Program-made: the position numbers and the translations under genes | Source of the DNA: Pseudomonas chlororaphis | Lineage (GTDB): Bacteria > Pseudomonadota > Gammaproteobacteria > Pseudomonadales > Pseudomonadaceae | DNA: 64,000 nt | NCBI GenBank assembly: GCA_001023535.1 | Contig: CP011020.1 | Span: 372,001 to 436,000 of the forward strand | Direction: 5' to 3' | Notes under the pieces: generated by a model | Seen by the model: only the letters and a program-made list of their open reading frames with translations | Databases searched by the model: none | Told to the model about the DNA's origin: nothing | In this document: in pieces, positions 33,501-42,200 of the stretch | Numbering within the stretch: the first letter of the stretch is position 1 | How the letters are laid out: each line of letters opens with the position of its first letter

Positions 33501-35492
33501 TCGAACCCCAACCCATCCTCGTCAACGCTTCGCGCCGTGGCCGACCTGATCCGCACGCCCAACGCGTGGGACGTGGAGATCATGGACCTGGTCCCGTCAC
33601 TCATCACCCGCCTTCCAAGCTGGCCACAAAATCGCAGCCTGTTGATCATCGATCAACGACCAGGGCAACGGGACTGGTCGATCCGCTTTACCCCAGGCCA
33701 GGTTGAAAGCGGCTATCCGACCGGCACGCATCCGCTGCGGTCCGACACGGACGTCGTGCTGATCCGCACCGGTGAAAACCACTACTCGCTGCGATTGGCG
33801 GGCGACACCGACGTCACCTTCGATCCGGACGGCAACTGCTTCTTCAATGCCGTTGCCCGGGGGTTGAACGAGGGCCAGTCGCCACAAACCTTCTCGATGC
33901 AGCGCCTGCGCAATGAAACCGCCGCCTACATCGAACGCCACCCGGAAATGGGCCAGTACCTGGTAGCGCCGCCCACCGGCCTGCAGCAAGCGCTCGCTGA
34001 CAATGCCCGTTCGCTGGAACATCTGATGGGCAAGGCCGCGGTCTTCGATGTGAGCCAGATTGTCTACGGCACGGGTAACCCGCATAACCTGTTTCAACCG
34101 CTGGTGAATTTTCTCAAGCTGTATGCCGACGACGTGGCGCGTCGAACATTGAACAACGCCTGGAACGCCGACCTGCCACCGGAGGTGCTGCGACACATCG
34201 GCAGTTACCTGTCTCCGCGGGCGCCGGGTCGCCCGATACTGAGCAGCGTTCCGTACTACACGCAAACCGATCAGGCCCTGCGGACCTTCTTCGAGGACAC
34301 ACTACTGCCGCCCATCGAGCGCGCGGCGATTGTCGAACTGCTCAACAATGAGTACCTGATGTTCTCCCAGGACGTGGTGCACATCATGCTCGAATACGGG
34401 ATCAAGGCTCGGGAACTGACCGATCATCACCCTCGTAACAGCCTGGCCTATGTGCGCTACGACGAGGCGCTGCATGGCCACCTCAACGAGATGCAACTCG
34501 ACGAGGCGCTCAACGGTGCCTACCTGGTGGATAGCGAAGACTTGAAGAAGGCCAAGCGGCGCTACGAGCAAGAAACCGGCAACCTCATGGATGACGACGC
34601 GGACCTGCTGGAGCAACACATTTACTACGACCGCGCCGACGACCTGGTCGACCTGCTCACCGTGGCGCTCGAGCGATTTCCTGTGTTGCAGGCGCGGGCA
34701 AATATTCTTCTCAAGTCCCCGGTGATCGCCTCCAACCTGGGCGGTCTGTTCCCCGTGAGCCTGCTTTCACAATGGATACGCACCCCGAGCATTTCCAACA
34801 CGCGCCTTCATCTGATCGGCGATTACGCCAGTGGTCACTATGACGAGCTGACGAGGTACGGTGCCATCGATATCAACTGGATGCGGCCGTTCGATGATTG
34901 GAACCTGCACAGCCTGTTCACGCATCGGCAGGCCTTGCTGGACTTTTTCGGCTTTCTCCAAGAGGTGCGGTACTTCAAGGACAGTGACCTGTCGGCGGTC
35001 GCCAGGTTGTTCGCGATGCCAGGGCAGCCGCTGTCCAACAGCCGGGTGGCGATCCTGTTCAACCGGCCGAACCTGTGGGTCTCCATTCGCTCGATGCGCG
35101 GGATTACCCGTGATGGCGCCAGGGCTATCTGGCATGACTTGATCGGGCCGCAGTTCAGTGACGACAACATCCGTTTCGCGCTGGGACGGCCAGGTTCGCT
35201 CGACAGCGAGTCGGCGCTCACCGGTGCCTTGATCGACAGTCTGGTCAATGATGAGGGCCGGGCGCACCGATTGATCCTGGGGGCCTACGCCATGACCGAA
35301 CGGCAGGCCCAGTACTTCCTCTACAACTTCGATTTTTCAGCGAGCCTTGCGGGGCACAGCCGGCTGGATTTCGCCAGCTATGTGAGTGCCCATGGGGCCA
35401 TCCCGCAATGGGCCTGGCCGTATGCCCGAAGCGGCGTGACACCCGAGGTGCTCAAGCCGTTCCTGGCCACGAGGAAGCCGCCTGAGTCCTGA
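30543..35492 (+). CDS. Giant toxin-like protein (DUF6543 type) with permuted OTU-like protease domain
   Basis: A 1649-residue protein without signal peptide. The first ~750 residues resemble the DUF6543/dermonecrotic-toxin-associated region of large Pseudomonas proteins (LANLEPDHCYVNRF, later long helical and beta-rich segments). A hydrophobic helix pair lies near residues 776-830 (MMAVEIVMDLAGLLLIPGF), as in membrane-translocating toxins. Around residues 1050-1130 there is an OTU-type cysteine protease signature: Asp1094-Pro-Asp-Gly-Asn-Cys1099 followed by FFNAVARGL and LRNETAAYIERHP. The His strand that normally ends an OTU domain (L-I-R-T-G-E-N-H1080-Y-S-L) comes before the cysteine, implying circular permutation. 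A short F-box-like stretch (LPPEVLRHIGSYL, about 1211-1223) and an all-helical tail follow. The start MSIFPNDE is the first Met after the REP. Host-directed deubiquitinase activity is inferred. Confidence 0.75.
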   Translation: MSIFPNDEPGSASPGPRSDATDAQAREQLRQLDLLDTHQIQLARLFAAVPTFDTVIANLLVSLLKARIAPQTFRPSLLANLEPDHCYVNRFTTSPSGERTLTSSERFTQVLRNSLLTDTAPAFANGGVGFFSRPDSLKDADSLFAGALDGPTLRALETVFHIAHPPTNEQVKREFRDELARFRQRQNWEASLGVTASSTTQAALAQLLCRRFLHLFDLYKADRDPVAQPSHSARIQQSDDDRLLDLIITHPSQADRSRLSRAPVPHVYAVMLDHGAAQPQKWPAAMVIRFTDRPSLFLYSLERGLQRFEAFQDLVSRVRPFLDGQERRIQDISTELSGHVFEVAAADLLQMQGAALEKVLDAPANATVAVSDFARLTEDALGLPSLSLAGPLAARQEALIERQRPAFYKRATPAEQAHYRRLETQVFDAVYALGSDVPTLVQFTRQKIKQYLRQTLHPRIDVDPDRTQVRLSYGDKANPRQSRTSSLTQLMLDNLRAPQYPNAMREVLAVYLIDRHGQRIRHPDSGFSITVTGPELASMATSIDAGGNYEILLRQRMNEPRYKAAWQAAYRASLAFKGYEASLQGDAVFKAKVIDSVAKPAHPRKLLASWLEAVLQSPTVAERAWVGGRRVHVHGLLLGGSVDGQGNAPRNALSIDGALIFSDQAGPDIKGTVGVYLPDSPEGNDLHEFADLSDGITGLLQQEAWRTYFRSRISTLNKEEIKRALGQFRGRPLIRGWLISGDWLEDFHRAHVNFQSAYADHRSNSKRDIGLQTTARLVMMAVEIVMDLAGLLLIPGFQMLTRAVRTGLLVLKTGAVPTNTTTLAFVHAVANTRKTTGLGGVSFNVRGGSSFLAVTARQNQAGAPFGLPLETALYRRYAVADTTVLRGVSADARGFYRPAITDSATGSVARRVYVQQPDGVVFRVHDHTPLGAIEAAIVDPVSGSNIRASGVMRSTVARAPNGEWHAVGFGLGGGKRSPAGTPQPGPSNPNPSSSTLRAVADLIRTPNAWDVEIMDLVPSLITRLPSWPQNRSLLIIDQRPGQRDWSIRFTPGQVESGYPTGTHPLRSDTDVVLIRTGENHYSLRLAGDTDVTFDPDGNCFFNAVARGLNEGQSPQTFSMQRLRNETAAYIERHPEMGQYLVAPPTGLQQALADNARSLEHLMGKAAVFDVSQIVYGTGNPHNLFQPLVNFLKLYADDVARRTLNNAWNADLPPEVLRHIGSYLSPRAPGRPILSSVPYYTQTDQALRTFFEDTLLPPIERAAIVELLNNEYLMFSQDVVHIMLEYGIKARELTDHHPRNSLAYVRYDEALHGHLNEMQLDEALNGAYLVDSEDLKKAKRRYEQETGNLMDDDADLLEQHIYYDRADDLVDLLTVALERFPVLQARANILLKSPVIASNLGGLFPVSLLSQWIRTPSISNTRLHLIGDYASGHYDELTRYGAIDINWMRPFDDWNLHSLFTHRQALLDFFGFLQEVRYFKDSDLSAVARLFAMPGQPLSNSRVAILFNRPNLWVSIRSMRGITRDGARAIWHDLIGPQFSDDNIRFALGRPGSLDSESALTGALIDSLVNDEGRAHRLILGAYAMTERQAQYFLYNFDFSASLAGHSRLDFASYVSAHGAIPQWAWPYARSGVTPEVLKPFLATRKPPES

Positions 35493-35504
35493 TCGTCCTT
35501 GATC

Positions 35505-35538
35505 GATCGCCACCGCGAACCGAGGCGCGGTGGCGATC
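35505..35538. terminator. Perfect hairpin between convergent genes
   Basis: GATCGCCACCGCG and CGCGGTGGCGATC form a 13-base perfect stem around an 8-base loop. It lies in the 58-base gap where the giant toxin-like gene and the first acetyltransferase gene converge. There is no clear T run on either side, so a factor-assisted or bidirectional stop is likely. Confidence 0.6.
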
Positions 35539-35550
35539 CTCGTTCACTCA

Positions 35551-36225
35551 TCACGCCGAGCGACATTGCGCCAGGCTGCGCACCTGGCCGCCTTCGCGCT
35601 GATTTTCGTCGCTGAGCCATTGTTCGAACGCCGCGCCGATCACCGGCCACTCCGAATCCAGCATGGAGTACCACGCGGTATCGCGGTTCTGCCCCTTGAC
35701 CACCATGTGCTGGCGGAACACCCCTTCAAACGTGAACCCCAGCCGTTCGGCCGCATACCGCGAGCGGGCGTTGGCGTTGTTGCATTTCCATTCCAGACGC
35801 CGATAACCCAGGGCGAAGGCTTCCCGGGCCAGCAGGTAGACCGCTTCGGTGCTCTTCGGCGAGCGCTGCATCGCGGCGCCGAATGTCACATGGCCGATCT
35901 CGATGCGGCCTTGTGCTGGAACGATGGACATCAGGCTGAGAATGCCTTGCACCTGGTCGTTGGCGCGGTCGATCACCGTGAAGAAGTACGGGTCGAGGTG
36001 GGCGGCATGGTTGTCCAGCCAGGCATCGAACGCCTGGCGCTCGGAAAAGGGACCGTAGGGCAGGTAGTCCCAGAGCTTCGGATCGGCGCCCGGGCCTTCG
36101 AGCGCCTGCCACAAACCGTCGGCATGGCGCGCCGGGTCAAGTTTTTCCAGGCGGATGAAACGCCCTTCGATCAGTTGGGTGGACGGCGTCGGGGCGCCTT
36201 TCCAGTCGGCCAGTGAAGTCAACAT
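35551..36225 (-). CDS. GNAT acetyltransferase, RimJ/RimL-like
   Basis: A 224-residue N-acetyltransferase. The family pattern is visible as LIEGRFIRLEKLDPARHAD at the start, IEIGHVTFGAAMQRSPKSTEA (acetyl-CoA side) and WKCNNANARSRYAAERLGF near the end. Members acetylate amino-terminal or side-chain amines. The start MLTSLADWKG has GGAG in front. It ends a three-gene leftward run (PaiB-like, GNAT, GNAT) with short gaps. Confidence 0.9.
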   Translation of the reverse strand: MLTSLADWKGAPTPSTQLIEGRFIRLEKLDPARHADGLWQALEGPGADPKLWDYLPYGPFSERQAFDAWLDNHAAHLDPYFFTVIDRANDQVQGILSLMSIVPAQGRIEIGHVTFGAAMQRSPKSTEAVYLLAREAFALGYRRLEWKCNNANARSRYAAERLGFTFEGVFRQHMVVKGQNRDTAWYSMLDSEWPVIGAAFEQWLSDENQREGGQVRSLAQCRSA

Positions 36226-36235
36226 GCGGCGCTCC

Positions 36236-36682
36236 TTACAAGGCTTTGCGAAATTGGATGAAACCGGGGCGTTCGGCGATGCGCTCGTAGAGCTGGATCG
36301 CGGTGGCGTTGGTTTCATGGGTCAGCCAATGCACCTTGCAGCAGCCATCGGCCTTGGCGGTGGTGTAGACGAACTCGATCAACTGCCGACCGACGCCGGT
36401 GCCACGGCTCTGCTGGGTTACCAGCAGGTCTTGCAGGTAGCAGGAATTCTCGATGCTCCAGTTCGAGCGGTGATAAATGAAGTGCACCAGGCCGATGGCG
36501 GTGTCGTCGCGCCAGGCCAGGGCCCCGTGGGTCGGCTCGCGCTCATCGAGCAGGCGTTGCCAGGTGCTGTGGCTGACCGCCTCCGGCAGCTGTGTGTTGT
36601 AGAACGTCAGGTAGGCCTGCCACAGCGGCAGCCAGGCGGCGTGGTCGTCAGCGGTCACGGGGCGGATCTGGATGAGGCTCAT
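36236..36682 (-). CDS. GNAT acetyltransferase
   Basis: A 148-residue single-domain acetyltransferase: IQIRPVTADDHAAWLPLWQAY at the amino end and the acetyl-CoA binding loop as LLVTQQSRGTGVGRQLIEF, with the NATAIQLYERI segment near the end. It begins two bases after the PaiB-like gene stops and ends ten bases before the next acetyltransferase, so all three are likely co-transcribed. In other bacteria PaiA/PaiB pair an acetyltransferase with the FMN-binding protein found here, so polyamine or amine acetylation is possible. Confidence 0.9.
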   Translation of the reverse strand: MSLIQIRPVTADDHAAWLPLWQAYLTFYNTQLPEAVSHSTWQRLLDEREPTHGALAWRDDTAIGLVHFIYHRSNWSIENSCYLQDLLVTQQSRGTGVGRQLIEFVYTTAKADGCCKVHWLTHETNATAIQLYERIAERPGFIQFRKAL

Positions 36683-36684
36683 GT

Positions 36685-37326
36685 TCACTCCTTGGGCGAA
36701 AAGACGGACATCAGGCGGGCGACATTCTGGTCCTGTGGATCGGGGCTGGCGGCGAGCCCCTGGCGTACCCCGGCGGCATCCGCCGGGCTGCGGTTCTGGC
36801 TGAGCTTGCGCTTGCCTTCCAGGCGCTGGAGGGGCAGGGCGAAGCCGACGATGGCCTTGAGCATGCTGTCGATGTACTCGGCCGGTGCATCGTCGATGCG
36901 CCATGGTTGCGTGCGCCCCGATTCATGGCGGTCGGTGAGGTCGCTGACCAGTTTGCGCAGCCGCGTCGCGTCGCTGAACACCTCGGCGCGGCCATAAGCG
37001 TGCACGGCCTGGTAGTTCCAGGTGGGCACGACCTTGCCGTGCTCGTGTTTGCCTGGGTAGAACGCCGGGCTGACGTAGGCATCGGCTCCAGCGAAGATCA
37101 CCAGCGCTTCGGCGCCGGCTTCGAGGTCGCGCCATTGCGGGTTGGCCCGGGCCATGTGCCCGTAGAGGCTGCCGTTGGGCCCTTGCTGCGGGTCCAGCAG
37201 CAACGGCAGGTGGCTGGCCTGCAGGCCCTGCTCGCCGTGGGTGACCAGCAAGGCCAGGCGACATTCGGCCATCATCCCGTGCAATTGGGGCAGGTCTTCG
37301 ACGGCAAAGGCTTTGGGGTTGTACAT
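36685..37326 (-). CDS. PaiB-like FMN-binding protein
   Basis: A 213-residue protein of the FMN-binding negative transcriptional regulator family. Typical segments are MYNPKAFAV at the start, LPLLLDP, GHMARANPQWRD, VPTWNYQAVHAYG and MLKAIVGFALPLQRLEGKRK followed by LSQNRSP. The fold is a split-barrel flavin domain; a DNA-binding role is claimed for Bacillus PaiB but is weakly supported in general. It is divergent from the MocR regulator across about 100 bases, so that regulator may control it. Confidence 0.9.
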   Translation of the reverse strand: MYNPKAFAVEDLPQLHGMMAECRLALLVTHGEQGLQASHLPLLLDPQQGPNGSLYGHMARANPQWRDLEAGAEALVIFAGADAYVSPAFYPGKHEHGKVVPTWNYQAVHAYGRAEVFSDATRLRKLVSDLTDRHESGRTQPWRIDDAPAEYIDSMLKAIVGFALPLQRLEGKRKLSQNRSPADAAGVRQGLAASPDPQDQNVARLMSVFSPKE

Positions 37327-37425
37327 GATGTTTTTCCTTGGCGAATGGGAGCATCCTAGGCAGGCTATTGGTCTGTTGTAAGAGCCACTTCAGACCAATT
37401 CGATAGGTCCATTGCGAGGGTCATC

Positions 37426-39033
37426 ATGAGCAACGCCGTACCGCCGCTGTCGTTCAATCCGGCCGGCATCGAGCTGGATCGCCGCCAGGGGCTCAGCCGC
37501 CAGCTCTACCAGGCGTTGCGGGCGCGGGTGCTGGACGGACGCCTGGCCAGCGGCACGCGCCTGCCGGCCAGCCGCGACCTGGCGGCGGCCTTGTCGATTT
37601 CCCGCAACAGCGTGGTACGGGCCTACGATCAGTTGTACGCCGAGGGATTCATCGAGGGGCGGGTGGGGGACGGTACCTATGTGGCGCAGTTGTCCTCGCC
37701 GGAATTGGGATGGCCGCTTCGCGAGCAAGCTCGCTCCCACAATGGAACGCGTGCCTTCGAGAAAGAGCCCGCGCCGAAAAACATATCCACAAAAGTATCC
37801 ACAGGGTTGTCAACAGGCTTATCCACGGGTTTATCCACAGATTGGCTGGATTTACCTGTGCTTCCATCCAGTAAAGTTATCCACAGTGGTGGATTGGAGC
37901 GGGTCGAAAAGCACCATTTGGCCCAGCCTCCCAGCGGTCCGCCGCGGGCGTTTCGGGTGGGTGTCCCGGCGTTCGACCTGTTCCCGTTCGACGTCTGGGC
38001 CAAGCTGAATGCGGCTTTCTGGCGCAAGCCCGACCTGCAACAGCTGTGCTACGGCGACTCCCAGGGGGATGCGCGCTTGCGCGGCCTGATCGCGGCCTAC
38101 CTGCGCAGCTCTCGCGGCTTGTCGTGCACCGCTGAACAAATTGTGATCACCAGTGGCGCGCAGCAGGGGATCAGCCTTTGTGCACAGTTGCTGGTGGACC
38201 CTGGCGACGTCGTGGCGGTGGAAAACCCGGGCTATCGTGCGGCCGGGCATGCGTTCTCCGTGGCCGGTGCCGATGTGAGGGGCGTAGCAGTGGATGGCGA
38301 TGGCCTGGATTGCACGGCGCTCAGTGCGTTGAGCCATTGCCGGCTGGCCTACGTGACGCCGTCCCATCAATACCCGACCGGGGTCGTCATGAGCCTTGCG
38401 CGGCGCCTGGAGCTGTTGGCTTGGGCCGAACGCAACGACGGCTGGATCGTCGAGGACGACTATGACGGCGAGTACCGCTACAGCGGCGCGCCGCTGGCGC
38501 CGTTGGCGGCCCTGGATCGCCAAGGGCGCGTGCTCTATGTCGGGACGTTCGGCAAAGTGGCGTTCCCGGCCCTGCGCCTCGGTTATCTGGTGCTACCTGC
38601 GGGTTTGGTCGATGCCTTCGCCCGGCGTCGGGCCGTGGACGTGCGTCATTCGGAAGTCAGCACCCAGGCGGTGATGGCCGAGTTCATGGCGGCCGGGCAT
38701 TTTCAGCGTCACATCAGGCGGATGCGCCGGGCCGCGCTGGCTCGGCGTGACGCGTTGCTGGCCGGTTGGCCCAAAGGCATTCCGGGGGTCGGCACCCTGC
38801 CAACCGTCGTGGCCGGGCTGCATGTCACGGTGCCGGTGGAGAGTCTGGCCCGTGAGCGCGAGCTGATCGCCCAGGCGACGGCGGCGGGGGTCGAAGTCAA
38901 TGGCCTGAGCAGCTATTGGCTGCCCAGCAGCACCACGCCCATCCACGGCGGGCTGGTGCTGGGCTTCGCCGCGGTCCCACCGGCGGCCATCGCAACCGCC
39001 CTGGCGAGCCTGGCGCAAGCCTGGAAGCCCTGA
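37426..39033 (+). CDS. MocR-type regulator (GntR winged helix plus aminotransferase-like domain)
   Basis: A 535-residue protein. The amino end is a GntR winged helix (LSRQLYQALRARVLDGRLAS, then TRLPASRDLAAALSISRNSV), and residues about 180-530 form a class I aminotransferase-like domain with SHQYPTG and the PLP lysine in VGTFGKVAFPALRLGYL. MocR regulators sense PLP-linked ligands and often control divergent genes. The linker (about residues 90-155) is odd: it includes residues encoded by a REP (PLREQARSH) and a five-fold S-T-G-L-like repeat encoded by 12-base units. Both keep the reading frame. It is divergent from the PaiB-like gene. Confidence 0.92.
   Translation: MSNAVPPLSFNPAGIELDRRQGLSRQLYQALRARVLDGRLASGTRLPASRDLAAALSISRNSVVRAYDQLYAEGFIEGRVGDGTYVAQLSSPELGWPLREQARSHNGTRAFEKEPAPKNISTKVSTGLSTGLSTGLSTDWLDLPVLPSSKVIHSGGLERVEKHHLAQPPSGPPRAFRVGVPAFDLFPFDVWAKLNAAFWRKPDLQQLCYGDSQGDARLRGLIAAYLRSSRGLSCTAEQIVITSGAQQGISLCAQLLVDPGDVVAVENPGYRAAGHAFSVAGADVRGVAVDGDGLDCTALSALSHCRLAYVTPSHQYPTGVVMSLARRLELLAWAERNDGWIVEDDYDGEYRYSGAPLAPLAALDRQGRVLYVGTFGKVAFPALRLGYLVLPAGLVDAFARRRAVDVRHSEVSTQAVMAEFMAAGHFQRHIRRMRRAALARRDALLAGWPKGIPGVGTLPTVVAGLHVTVPVESLARERELIAQATAAGVEVNGLSSYWLPSSTTPIHGGLVLGFAAVPPAAIATALASLAQAWKP
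37717..37741 (+). repeat. REP sequence inside the MocR coding region
   Basis: CTTCGCGAGCAAGCTCGCTC followed by CCACA is a full REP core lying in frame within the linker of the MocR gene. It encodes LREQARSH without a stop. REPs are normally restricted to gaps between genes. Confidence 0.85.
37783..37885 (+). repeat. 12-bp tandem repeat of DnaA-box-like units in the MocR linker
   Basis: Five nine-base units start at 37783, 37795, 37807, 37819 and 37831, exactly 12 bases apart: ATATCCACA, GTATCCACA, TTGTCAACA, TTATCCACG, TTATCCACA. A sixth, TTATCCACA, lies at 37877. Two equal the strict DnaA box consensus and the others differ at one or two places. In protein they encode a repeated S-T-G-L. 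They may be simply a tandem coding repeat. Confidence 0.75.
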
Positions 39034-39076
39034 GGGCCTCGGTTCATACCCGTTAACCCAAAAACGCCACCGCCCC

Positions 39077-39169
39077 GTGGCGAGGGAGCTTGCTCCCGCT
39101 GGGCTGCGTAGCCGCCCCAAAAACTTGGGACCGCTGCGCGCTCCAGCGGGAGCAAGCTCCCTCGCCACG
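39077..39169. repeat. Large REP doublet of the GGGAGCTTGCTCCC class
   Basis: GTGGCGAGGGAGCTTGCTCC and its inverted partner GGAGCAAGCTCCCTCGCCAC stand about 50 bases apart, with an inner GGCTGCGTAGCC dyad. It lies between the convergent ends of the MocR gene and the second giant gene. It belongs to a different sequence class from the GCGAGCTTGCTCGC REPs. Confidence 0.85.
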
Positions 39170-39204
39170 AGCCCTGATAAACCTGAAGTGAACGGCATTA
39201 CGGT

Positions 39205-42200
39205 TCATGGCCGAGCTTTTTGAAAGAACACCTCCTTGGCCTGGTCCACGGCAATTTCGCTGCGGTAACGGTCGATCAGTTGGCGCTGGCTGAGGGCTTG
39301 GCTGGCGTCGGTGGCAACGGTCTGCTGGCTGGCTTGCTCAATGGTTTTCAAGCGCGCCGAAAGAAACGCGTAGGCAGGCACCCAGTTGGTCGAATAGCGG
39401 AAGTCGGCGAACCAGAGCGTCTTACCGGTTTTCACGTCCTTGATCTCATATCGGTCGAGGTAGCCGTAGGGCGGGGTCTTGATGCGTTGCCGGCTCTTCT
39501 GTTTGGTGATGGAGATCTGGTTCCGGCTTTTAAGCCACACGATGCTGCTCATGGTCGGCGGGCGTTGCTTGATGACATTCAACACAGTGTCGAAACCCAG
39601 GACGTACAACGCGCTGGCCTCGCGTTCAAGCTGCGTGCGCAAGGCTTGCGCCGAGCGCCGTTGTGCTTCTGGCAGCTCGAACGTTTCGTTCGAAGCCACG
39701 CCTTGGGCCTGGTCGAGGGCCTTTTGGATGGCCGCGCTGACTTTCTCCATCCTGCCGGCGTGGGCATTGAGGATCATCCCGATCCCGGCGGGCGTCTTGT
39801 CGGGCTGTGTGACCGCGGCTTGCATCTGCGCCTTGAACGCTGTCAGCCCGTTGATCAGGTCCTGGCCCTTGGTGACGCTGACGTCCAGGGACGGAACGGT
39901 CGGCGGCGTCGCGTCGGGTTTGACATGGGGGATCCACTCGCCGGTTTCCTTGCGGTGGAACGTGACGATGATCTCCCCCGAGAACGGGTTCTTCACGTCG
40001 ACCCAATCGGTTTCCTCCATCAACCGGGACAAGCGCGGCTCACCGCTCACCAGGCCCCAGAAGCGCGCCCGGATGAATTTTTTCCTCGGCCGGGGGCGTT
40101 GCTCGTACGGGGAACCGGCGTTGCGCCTATCTCGACGCTCATCGAGGGCCGCCGCCAAGTGCTGCATCGTGGTTTGTTCCAGCGTGGCAATCCCCTTGCG
40201 CAGGCGAGCGAGCTGGGGCGACCGCACGCTGCCCGTGTACTCGTTGCCCAGGTAGTGCAGGTGTTCGTCAATGGCGGCGAACTGCTCGGCCAGGCTGCCG
40301 AACGCGTCGATGCGTTCATCGAGGCGAATCACGCTGCGTTCGTCGATGGCGTCGCGCAGGCTCTGGAACGCGACCGTGGCGTTATCGACGATCTGGTTGA
40401 TCGCTTCCCAGCCTTCGGGCATCGATTCGACGCTGTCGAGTGTCAGGCACAGGTGGCGGAACATATCCAGCTTGATCAGGCGCAGGTCGGCGCTGGTATA
40501 GAGTGGCATTTTCTTGCGGTGCCGGCGGATGAACTCGAAGCCCTCATAGCCGACGCTCTTCAGTTCGATGAACCGCGTCTCCATGTAGTCCAGGCGCTCG
40601 ATCATATCGTCGCCGACGCTGATCATGCTTTCGGCCGCGTCAATGTGCTGTTGCTCCAACACCCTGACCCCGGAGGTGACCATGCTTTTGGCCTTGTCCA
40701 GGGCCGGGACGAACCGTTCCCCCAGGGCCTCCATCTCGGCGAAGGTGAAGTTGATCTGCGCATTCAGGTAGCCGAGCCGTGTGCGGGGGTAGTCGGGCCG
40801 GGACTGGAACAGCGGCCATTCCATCAGGGTTTTCAGCGCTTGTTCGTAGTTTTCCCGCTGGGCCTTCAGCGTTGCGATGTAGGTGTCGCGCTTGACCTCC
40901 CTGGCGGTGCCCGACGCCTCGTCCATTTCCACGGCGTACATGGTCAACAGTTTCTGGTTCTGCGGTTTCTTGGCTTCGAACTGATTCAGCGAAGCCAGCA
41001 GGTCGATCCGGCGCCGCTGCGCATCGGCGATGACTTTCTGCCGGATGCCCCTGGACCCGCTACCGCGCACGCGCAAGCGTGTATCGATGTGCCATTTGCC
41101 GTGGCCATCGCTGATCAGCGGGGGGCCTTCGCGCGCAGGGTCCTGGGCGTCGACGATAGACACCAGCTCGCCTTCGACCTGCACCTTGAACCACTTGCCG
41201 GCCATTTTCGCGTGCCAGACCCCGTCCTGTTCGTAGAGGCCCTTGAGGGCGCCGTCGCTTTGGTATGGCCCGGGGTTTGCCGGCTCGTCGGTGCTGAAGC
41301 TGTCGAGAAACCGTGCGCTGTCCTTCGACGTGCCCATCAACGCGCCGCTGGAGCGGATGGCCTCGTAGTGTTCGGTCGGTAGTGAAGCACTCGCCAGCGG
41401 CGCGAGTCGTTCGATCACCAGCTCATGGGGCGGCTTGGGCAGGTTTTGCAGCTCGCTCACTTCCTGCGGGGCCTGGAGCGGGCGCGGACCTCTGGCCGAC
41501 CGGGCGCGGTCGATGGCATGGGTGATGATCGCCAGCGCGATGTTCAGCAGCAGGTCAGTGAACGCCTCCCACTTGGCCGGTCGGTCGGCCGCGTCCTTGC
41601 CCTGGGTGAGCTTGTCGATGTCGTCCAGGATCTGCCAGAGCCAGCCGGCGGTGCCGACGGCGGTGCCCAGGTAGGGCAGGGCGAGGTTGAGCAGCAGCCA
41701 GCCCGCCCGCTTGAAGGTCTCCCAGCGGTTTTCCCGGTTGGACACCGATTGACGATCGGCCAGGTCGACCAGGGCGTTGGCATTGGCCTTGAACAACTGC
41801 GGCAGGAAATTCGTCCCCAGGGCCTTGTCGGTCAAGCTGACGGGACCGCTGTTGGCCAGGGAACTCAACGGGTCGGCGACGAACGCTACGATGCTCCAGG
41901 GGGAGGGCAAAAGGTCCGGGAAGACAAACCGGCCGTAATCATCGCGTACCCCATCGGGCAACCAGGCCAGCACCGATTGGCGTAACGAAGGGGTTTGCCG
42001 GATGGCGTACAACAGGTTGCTGAAGGAGGGGTACTGGCCCAACTGCGGTTCCAACAGCGGCCGGTACAGCAGGCAGGGCCCGGCGCTGGAGTCCTCGGGG
42101 CCGATGATGAACATGTTGCTCACCACGTCTTGCGCGTCGCCCAGTTGCAGCTCTGGCACGAAGGCCAGTGGGCGCAGGACGATGGTTTTGCCGTCGACCT

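Noticed and set aside
37783..37885. Chromosomal replication origin
   Set aside because: The DnaA-like boxes lie within a coding region far from dnaA, rpmH or gidA-type genes and with no AT-rich unwinding region.
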